Assembly: GCA_036939975.1 (NCBI GenBank)
Contig: JALLPB010000957.1
Location: forward strand, 1 to 11,998
DNA from: Cyclostephanos tholiformis
Taxonomy: Eukaryota > Bacillariophyta > Thalassiosirophyceae > Thalassiosirales > Thalassiosiraceae
Direction of reading: 5' to 3'
DNA: 11,998 nucleotides
Each line of letters begins with the position of its first letter. Position 1 is the stretch's first letter. The position numbers were made by a program, and so were the translations under genes. This document shows positions 1 to 6,698 of this stretch, piece by piece. The notes under the pieces are model-generated. The model was given only the letters and a program-made list of their open reading frames with translations, had not been told where the DNA came from and made no database searches.

Positions 1-246
1 CAAAAGAAGGATGCCAAGTTTGTCACATTGATGGAGATCAAATGCCATGGAAAAGCCCCCCCAGCATTCAAGAAATGGACTCACAATGACAAAGAAAAGT
101 TGATTGAGGCGCAGTCCAATGTCATTGAGATGGCTCACACTGCTATCGGTCATCTTGAAGTGCTGAAAAAGAAGGAATTGTTGTTGGCCGCGCTGTTGAT
201 GACTCAGGAAGAGTTAAACAATTTAAAAGCCGATCAGGAAAATTGA
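1..246 (+). CDS. C-terminal fragment of an unrecognised protein, probably frameshifted
   Basis: An open frame runs in from the left edge with no start inside the window and stops at TGA 244-246, giving about 81 residues. The product is lysine-rich and largely helical: one stretch (KEKLIEAQSNVIEMAH) and the run KKKELLLAALLMTQEELNNL look like amphipathic or coiled-coil helix. I recognise no family. The same style of protein continues past the stop in another frame from about 237 to 404 (KLIVELASNNDPLISDAPNE), so the TGA may result from a one-base loss in the A-run at 239-242. Base composition is more AT-rich than in the three genes downstream and resembles the retrotransposon remnant at the far end, so an origin in a mobile element is possible but unproven. 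A normal host gene 3' end is the alternative. Confidence 0.4.
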   Translation, partial: QKKDAKFVTLMEIKCHGKAPPAFKKWTHNDKEKLIEAQSNVIEMAHTAIGHLEVLKKKELLLAALLMTQEELNNLKADQEN

Positions 247-411
247 TTGTTGAGTTAGCCAGCAACAACGATCCTCTTATTTCTGATGCTCCAAATGAGT
301 TGATTGTTGGTGCTGCCGATATTCAAAATACCTGCACCGTTGCATCCTTTGACACATCCGGGGGCAGGGGGGGGGGAATTATGGGGGGTGAGCAGGGGGT
401 TTAGTAGCGCT

Positions 412-1012
412 AATTCAGGTAATAAATGCAGATTCATGGTCTCACCTTGTTCCAGAAAAAAACCTTCAATCACGTTGTCTGTAGATAGTATGATATTATA
501 AAGGGTTTCAGTTGGATTTTGCCCAAACCAAGCGCACATATCATCCCCCCTGATGTGGGGGTGACAATAATGCGCTCACTTGGTCCGTAGGCGATGATAT
601 GGGCTGATGCCGCCGGCCATCATGATCTTCGGAAAACGTGATGTGAGTGGTGGAACAGAGGCAAAAATGAGGGGTGCAAAAGTATCGTAGCCTATGGTAC
701 ATTTTCTACGTATTGACTTAGTTTCAAAACCAGCGTTCCAGGACTCGCATTAAACTTGTACGAACTTTGAACCATAGGTGAATTTGTATCGTTAAACACT
801 ACAATTTGGCATGGATCTCTGTCTTGTTTGTTATTCACACAACCCGCAGTGCGGTTGTTAACATATTATCACACAGTAACACCTCACCCCCGATAAACCC
901 GGTCTCTCCTTCTCATTTTAGCTTCTAATTCGGAACAGAAACCGAATGCAATAACACGAAGGCAGTGCATTCATCAAGTATGTTGTTTAAACCTCCCGTG
1001 GCATGGTATTCC
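412..1012. other. Intergenic stretch, no gene seen
   Basis: About 600 bases lie between the broken coding fragment and the stop codon of the ALB3-like gene. No open frame here has recognisable protein character. The right end should hold the 3' UTR of the minus-strand ALB3 gene. A small hairpin-capable segment (TCA-T-CCCCC / GGGGG-TGA, 541-564) is present, without evidence of function. A 10-base G run lies just outside, at 367-376. Confidence 0.5.
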
Positions 1013-2853
1013 TTAGTCCTTTCTTCTCTTCTTCTTCTTCGTACCCCTCTGAATCCATCAGGAAAAGGTGCAATGAAGAATTGAGGACAAAAACATAAAG
1101 ATCAAATTTTTGAGGGATACCAAAGATGATACGCTCCCAACGATGACAAAATACCGCACTACTGGACTCACCTTGCCCGTAGGCGCCGCAGGGATGTCTG
1201 GCATTTCGTTCCCCCCAACGGTCGCGTAAGCATCCTGGGCGACGATCTCTGCATCGACGACGGGAGTGATCGTCTTCATCCCGTCGCCCGCATCAGCCCC
1301 TGACCTCCCGCCGAAGCCGACCGCCCTGTCGTTCATGGGAGTGGGGTTGAAATTCGCTGCCGTCGTCGTCGAGCTAGACATCATCGTCGAGGTTCCACCC
1401 CCGCCCCCGGACATGATCTCCATCTTCGGCATGGAACTGCGAATGTAAAGCGTGGTGGCGGTGGTCACGATGTTGTTTACCACCCAGTAGATTCCCAGGG
1501 CCGCGGGGACGTTAAGCGCGAACCAACCCACCATGAAGGGCAGGACCTTGAGGATGACGTTCGCCTGCGCCTGCTGCGGATCATCGCTTTTGGGCTGCAT
1601 GAGATTCATGGATATGACCTGGGAAATGGTGAGGAAGACTGGAATGCTAAGGAAGGCGATGGTATGCTCCCATCCGAGGGGGGGCACGCCGTCGACCCTG
1701 GGTAAATATTACGGTTCGGGGGGGGATGGGGAGATAGAGAATTCGATTTGGCACGAACACGAGAGGGAGAAGAAATATGGTGCGTGAGAGAGAAAATAAG
1801 TGAGAAAAGTCGACGGACGGAAGGACTCCCGCCGTGGTAAAAAAAGTTCGATGGAGACGGGGGAGATGAGGGGGGGGGGGGGGGGGGGGGACTCACCAAT
1901 TCTTGAAAAGCCAATCGCTCCCGTGTGCTGGATCGGCGCCGTACGTCGGTCCCTCCAAATTCGGGAGGAAGAGGAATGGCTCGTCGAGGGCGTTATCCTT
2001 CGCTAGGTTCAGCACCGCCCTGTAGAGTCCGATGAAGACCGGTATCTGCACGAGTGATGGGATGCATCCCGCGAGGGGATTGACCTCATTAGTCTGGTAT
2101 ACCTCCGCGATCTTCTGGTTCATGACCTCGGGGTTGGATTGATACTTGGCCTGGAGGGCCTTGATGGTCGGTTGTAGCGCCTGGATGTATGTGTGTGTTC
2201 GCAGCACGAAACCGAGCACGACAGGTACGAATTCGCGAAATATTAGAGTTATAAAAAAGAAAAAGCAGGATCAAAACACGGGTAATATTCGGACATCGAA
2301 CGATATCCCCCGTCAGATACTTATCCCAGAAAGCGACGCACATCGAACGCAACGCTTCCCTCACCTGCATCTTGTTCGTGCTTTCCAACTGGCTCCTCGT
2401 CAGGGGGAACGTCAACGCCTTTATGACGATCGTCATCACTATGATGCTCACACCCCAGGCGTTGGAACTCAGGCCCACACCCGCGAGGGAGGAGTGGATC
2501 AATTGCAGTATGAATTCGATCGGCAGCGTCAGGAAACCGAACCATCCGTTGCCCGCGTCGGGGGGGGGCGACGCGACCGCCGAGGACGAGGCGATGGCGG
2601 CGGCGTCCGCGATGGCGTCCGAGTCGAGGTCGGCGAGTGTCATAGACGGGAGGACGACGTTGTGGATCGAATCGACGCTATGGGTAAAATCGCAAAGGAG
2701 GGACGACGGATCGACGATCATGGCCGAGAGCTTCGACGTCGAAAACGGGAGGAGCCCGAGTCGTCGGGTGGACGAGGACGCCGGCGGTGCGAACGCCGCG
2801 GCCATGAGCGACGAGGACGCCGCGATTAGTAACGACAGGGCTTGGACTTTCAT
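1013..2853 (-). CDS. ALB3: ALB3/YidC/Oxa1-type thylakoid membrane protein insertase, plastid-targeted, four exons
   Basis: Inserts membrane proteins, such as light-harvesting proteins, into the thylakoid. Exons on the minus strand: 2853-2365, 2180-1897, 1697-1172 and 1048-1013. All introns are GT..AG (184, 199 and 123 bp), and splicing gives 444 aa. The N-terminus (MKVQALSLLIAASSSLMAAA, then FAPP at 21-24) is a signal peptide with the Phe+1 'AFAP' motif of complex-plastid targeting, which supports the start at 2853. Five membrane segments lie near 104-126, 132-149, 199-221, 270-288 and 306-335. Family signatures include FPLTRSQLEST near 149-159, NPLAGC at 197-202, IPVFIGLYRA at 209-218, LGW at 265-267 and YWVVNN in the last helix. 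The junction Trp258 (TG|G) restores the family 'WLF..W.DG' region, which supports intron 2. After a low-complexity Gly/Ser/Thr stretch, exon 4 adds a basic tail (RGTKKKKRRKD). Family assignment is near certain. The last exon and the choice between ALB3 paralogues are less sure. Confidence 0.93.
1870..1890 (+). repeat. 21-base poly-G tract inside ALB3 intron 2
   Basis: An uninterrupted run of 21 G on the + strand. In the ALB3 transcript it is a C-run that starts immediately after the six-base GTGAGT splice donor (1896-1891). Such a run is prone to length change and to sequencing error. The exact length should not be trusted, but its position next to the splice donor is clear. Confidence 0.85.
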
Positions 2854-3295
2854 TTGCCGATTATATTAAATTTCGCCCCGTAAACGAGATGAATCTTATG
2901 TATGTCAATCGATTGTTAGGTGGGTTGACGGGAGCTGCTGGAGGCTCTTGGAGAGGGAGAGGAGGAGGGCGAGAGGGAGAGAGCGACGCTGACGATGGTG
3001 ATGGTGTTGAGAGAGGATTTTTCTGATGTCAGGGTTGCGACGAGAATAAGAGAGAGAGAGAGATTGCGTGGATTGAAGTCGTAACTTGTAATTGGGAGTC
3101 TCTAGACAGGAATTTCCATCTTACACCTGGAACTTCGTAATGTCGTGTATTACTACCATACCTATCGTATTGGTTTTGTGTTGGGTACGATACTTATGTT
3201 GGGGACTGACTGGATGGACGGAGGTGAGAGACCTGACCTGATCGTCGGGTCACAACATAGCGAGAATTAGCATATTAGATTAAGTATCCACAACG
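2854..3295. promoter_or_regulatory. Divergent promoter region between ALB3 and the Sec66-like gene
   Basis: The ALB3 start (2853, minus) and the Sec66-like start (3296, plus) are separated by 442 bases, so both promoters and 5' UTRs must lie here. The half nearer ALB3 is strongly purine-rich on the + strand (about 2947-2990, GGAGAGGGAGA-type), so it is a pyrimidine-rich leader on the ALB3 side. A perfect (AG)7 microsatellite lies at 3049-3062. I see no convincing TATA box. Function is inferred from gene orientation only. Confidence 0.55.
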
Positions 3296-4463
3296 ATGAG
3301 CACAGCGCAAGAGGCCACCATCAACCCGGACGGATCCACGACATTCGAGGACGCCTCCTCGGGTGGCTACGCCGGTGGTCCGGCCGACGCGGGAGCAGGC
3401 GCGGGCGCCGACTCGTCTTACCCCGACGACGCCACGTCGACCGACGACTCGTTCGTACCGCCCCCGACGAGGGGGGGGGTCGATCCGGCCGTGTACCTGG
3501 CATTGGCGGTGTTGGCTTTCGCGCTGTTATTCGCCTACCTCCAGGTACGACGCAGGCGCAAGAACGCCGGCGTCGACGACTTCTTCTCGAACCTCGACGG
3601 CGACAAGTTCAACCTCAAGCTACCACCGGCGGTGGACGAGTATTACGAGGTCAAAAGCAAATGCGAGGACGAGGGGTGGGAACCGGGTCAGGTGCCCGAG
3701 GCGGGGGGACAGCCTAGTCCACACCATCGCATGCTCGCGCAGGCCCTCATGAAGAGGTGCATCGCCGACATACCCATTGTTAGTCACATACAGAGGGAGA
3801 GCGCGGGCATGAACAAGCTGTACGCGCAGAGCATGTGCAGCGTGAAGCAGTGGAAGAGCTACCAGGCCGCGGAGGCGATGGTTAGCGCGGAGGTCGAGGA
3901 GGTCAGGGCGGAGGCGGACGAGATCGAGCCCGGGTGGAGCAACGTGAGTTCTCCCTCTCTTTTTTACTTTCCTCTGCCATCGAAAGAATTGATTCGATTG
4001 GGCGCCCCCCGTCGTGCGGGGACTACATGATGCATACCCCATCGACACGCGCGACTGCCCCGTCCTGTCGTACGATTCGAATTCCCGGCACGCTCGTCCA
4101 TTCACACCAACCCCTCCCTCCCTCCCTCTCTCTCTCCGTTTTTCCTCCCTCCAGGTGGTGTGGAGGCAGGCGATGCAATACCACAACATGCTCAAGCAAA
4201 AGGAGGAGCAGGCCAAGGCGCAGCAGATGGCGCAGGCCAAGGCGATCGCCGACAAGAAGAGGGCGGAGGAGGAGAAGGCGGCGGCGGAAAAGGCAAAGTA
4301 CGACGAAATCAAGGCGAAGGTCGACGCCGAGAAGGCGAGGATCGCGAACGCCGAGAGGCTGGCCGCGGAATTGGTGAAGCAGGAGGAGAGGGAGAGGGAG
4401 AGCAAGAAGGCATTTTCGAGTAAGGGCGGCGGCACGGGGATGAAGAAGGGGTTCTTGGGATGA
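3296..4463 (+). CDS. Sec66-like subunit of the ER Sec62/63 translocation complex, two exons
   Basis: In yeast, Sec66 (Sec71) is an ER membrane partner of Sec62/Sec63 in post-translational protein import. Exon 1 is 3296-3943 and exon 2 is 4155-4463. The 211-bp intron starts GTGAGT, has a long pyrimidine tract (about 4111-4150) and ends CCAG. The junction is phase 0, and the product is 318 aa. An acidic Ser/Asp/Gly-rich N-terminus (1-60) has no signal peptide. One membrane helix lies near 64-84, followed by RRRR (85-88), so an N-out, C-cytosolic topology is expected. The Sec66-type core spans about 145-230: an ALMKRCIADIPIV helix, a KQWKSYQAAEAMVSAEVEEV helix, and the PGWSN..W..A motif, which is completed only across the splice junction. 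Residues about 230-300 form a highly charged Lys/Glu/Ala coiled coil that is longer than I expect in fungal homologues. The assignment rests on remembered motifs, so it is good but not certain. Confidence 0.75.
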
Positions 4464-5036
4464 GTGAATAGAATTTAAAAGGAGGAGTCGAATGGAGAAT
4501 ATTGGAGAATCGAACACAATTATTCAATTATTGGAGGGGGGGGGGGGGGGACATTGATTCGATTTGGAATCCATTCGGTGGCATTCTGGCATATTTTGGA
4601 TTTTTAGAATCCTGGCAGGGTCGTTCTGACCACAATGACATATATATTATGATGGCAATAAAAAAGGTGCCACAAATGTACGGGGGGGGGGGTAACTCTG
4701 CCATAGCGGCTTAAGAGAAGATACTGGGTAATAACCATTTGTGATATGATTCATGATGTGTTCGAATTGTGAATGACATTATTCCTACTATGCTTCAAAC
4801 AACAGCAGTAGCAACAAAGAACCCACATAGATAGTCCAGTGACCGTCCCAGATTTCTTGGGTCTGGGCAATCGCACCACAGCGCTGGTAATAAATCCACA
4901 TGCGTTTAGCCCGAGTCACGAATGTGACCAGATCACAGATCACTGACTTTCCTTTTGCGTCCCACACATCACAACATACAATACTCTAGTTATTGTACAT
5001 ATTTATTATTTATCCACATCACCCCACGATAATATC
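4464..5036. other. Intergenic region between Sec66-like and bilin reductase genes
   Basis: These 573 bases hold no credible gene. The left part should contain the 3' UTR of the Sec66-like gene and includes poly-G runs at 4536-4550 (15 G) and 4682-4692 (11 G). The right part becomes AT-rich just before the next start (about 4976-5016, with ATTTATTATTTAT), where the promoter and 5' UTR of the bilin reductase gene would lie. No specific element can be named. Confidence 0.5.
4536..4550 (+). repeat. 15-base poly-G tract
   Basis: An uninterrupted G run in the presumed 3' UTR or spacer after the Sec66-like gene. A second run of 11 G follows at 4682-4692. Together with the 21-base run in ALB3 intron 2 and shorter runs in coding sequence, it belongs to a series of G tracts on the same strand. 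Confidence 0.8.
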
Positions 5037-5634
5037 ATGGTGGGCATCTCGACGACGACGACGATGACAAGCGCGATCGCGCTCTCGTCCATCGCGGGGT
5101 CATCGGGGTCGGCGGCGACATCGTCCTCCGCGGGATCGCGCATCGGGTTCGTCGCCGTCGCCTCCACGAGACGACGACATCCCCCCCCCCCCCTCTCGCC
5201 CCCTCCGGTATACGCCCGGGACGACGATCGGTCGATGCTCCTCCTCCCCCGCCTCGGTCCTCCTCTTATCGGTCGTATTCGATATCGTTATTGGGGAACG
5301 GCATATCGATCGTCCTCGATTCGAGTCGATCTGTATCGCAAGTTTCACGATTACGCGTGGGACGCGCTGACTTCCTCCTCCTCGTCGTCGTCGACGTCGT
5401 CGTCTGTCGACGAGGACGAACACGACGTCATCGTCGACTCGTCGACCTCCTCGCGATGGGGGGGGACGGCGGCGGCGGCGGCCCTCGACGACGATGACGA
5501 CGACGTACCGGAGCGTCTGAGGTCGAATTCCTCGCCCGTGAAGAACGCCCCCCCCGGCACGAGCGTCGTGGCGTCCGTGCGGTCATTGTCGCGCTTTCCC
5601 TTCCTGGGTGGGGGGTGTGCGGTGGCGGTCCCAT

Positions 5635-5665
<31 letters not shown>

Positions 5666-6521
5666 TGCGGCGGCGGCAACGACCGCGACGGAGGAGGACG
5701 ATGGTACGACGGGGGGGATGGACGGGGGGGGGGAGGACGACGGATGTAGACGACAGGCGCTGCGACTGTCGCGTATGGCATTCCTCGAGACTCGGGCGCC
5801 GACGGGGGAGGCGCTAATAACGAACATGACGATACACGTGCTCAACTTCGTGTCATTTCCGGATCCGCGCATCCGACGTATGACGCGAGACGACGATGGA
5901 AGGAACGACGATGGGGGGGGATACTACCTTGGACTACCGATATTCGGTGCCGATATCGTAAGTTTGCCAGGGAACAAACACCTGGTGGCCCTTGACTTTC
6001 AGCCGGTCCTACCCCTCGACGACGATGACGACGATGGGGAAGGGAGGAAATCGCCGTTGTTTCCCGAACGATACTCGAGATTCGAAGACAAACTGCGTGC
6101 ATTACATTCCAAATACCAAGGAACTCCCGACGATCCCACCCCGCCGTTGTTGCCGTGGGGTGGGGACATACCGCAGAAGGCGAGGCGATTCTTCTCCCCC
6201 CATGCACTATGGACGCGACTCGATGACGCGGACGCGATGGACATCGTGAATACGGTGGTTTGGGAGGCATTCAAAGACTATACGGATTTGTACCTGGAAC
6301 TGATGAGCGCCGTCCAGGACGATCTCGACTCGGGGATGCTTGAGGTCGCTCCGACGCCGACGGATCGTGGAGTCGATATCGACAATCCCGTTTGGAGGGG
6401 TCAAATGGATTACTTGGAGTATCGTCGGACGAACGATCCGGCGAGGCCGATGCTTCGGCGATTGTACGGTAACGAGTGGTCGGAAAGCGTCATCGGCGAG
6501 GTGCTGTTTCCTGACTTATGA
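5037..6521 (+). CDS. PEBB: Ferredoxin-dependent bilin reductase, PebB-like, with low-complexity insertions
   Basis: Reduces biliverdin-type linear tetrapyrroles with electrons from ferredoxin. PebB makes phycoerythrobilin from 15,16-dihydrobiliverdin. The 494-aa frame has no visible intron. FDBR features in order: VDLYRKFHDYAWDAL helix (about 98-112); HVLNFVSFPDP; LPIFGADIVSLPG, with Asp306 at the usual catalytic GAD position; HLVALDFQP; PWGGDIP; ARRFFSPHALWTR (382-394); DYTDLYLELM; and YRRTNDPARPMLRRLYG, with Asp467 as the likely second conserved Asp; then a W(S/T)E..I..VLF end. This pattern matches PebB better than PcyA. Family members are usually about 230-330 aa. The excess is an N-terminal extension, probably for plastid targeting but without a clear AFAP motif, plus Ser-, Asp-, Ala- and Gly-rich codon repeats around residues 112-240 and Asp runs near 284-295 and 328-333. 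Met10 (5064) is an alternative start. Family is near certain; the PebB subtype is moderately sure. Confidence 0.85.
5370..5740 (+). repeat. Trinucleotide repeat-rich coding segment in the bilin reductase gene
   Basis: Runs of TCG/TCC (Ser, about 5370-5405), GAC/GAT (Asp, about 5486-5503), TCG then GCG/GCC (Ser then Ala, about 5632-5680) and GGG (Gly, 5711-5733) follow one another within the open frame. All keep the reading frame, so they add loops to the protein rather than breaking it. They fall between the first conserved helix and the main FDBR sheet. Confidence 0.8.
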
Positions 6522-6698
6522 AAAGGAAACAACACATGAATCATTGCTAACGAAAGAGTAGGTCGTGCTCTGGGCGCAGTCGGAATAGCGAGTTGCGTCA
6601 TAACATTTTTAGCTTTAACAGGAATCATATTATAAGCTCAACTGGACGGAAGTAATTTTGTGTATAGTAATATTCATCACAAAGCGTCGCGCTGGAAC

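Noticed and set aside
255..539. 94-aa minus-strand frame in the left intergenic region
   Set aside because: No recognisable protein character. It overlaps the frame-shifted continuation on the + strand and a G tract.
541..564. Hairpin TCA-T-CCCCC / GGGGG-TGA as an RNA element
   Set aside because: Only eight pairs with a bulge in low-complexity sequence, and nothing around it supports a structured RNA.
2146..2829. 227-aa open frame on the + strand opposite ALB3 exons 1-2
   Set aside because: It lies antisense to well-supported ALB3 exons and is an Arg-rich product with no family character, a shadow of GC-rich coding sequence.
3620..4435. 271-aa open frame on the minus strand opposite the Sec66-like gene
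   Set aside because: It spans both exons and the intron of the sense gene in antisense. Its Leu/Ser-rich runs are the reverse complement of the Lys/Glu coiled coil.
5351..5872. 173-aa minus-strand frame in the bilin reductase gene
   Set aside because: It is made almost wholly of reverse-complemented triplet repeats (Ser, Ala, Asp), while the sense frame carries conserved enzyme motifs.
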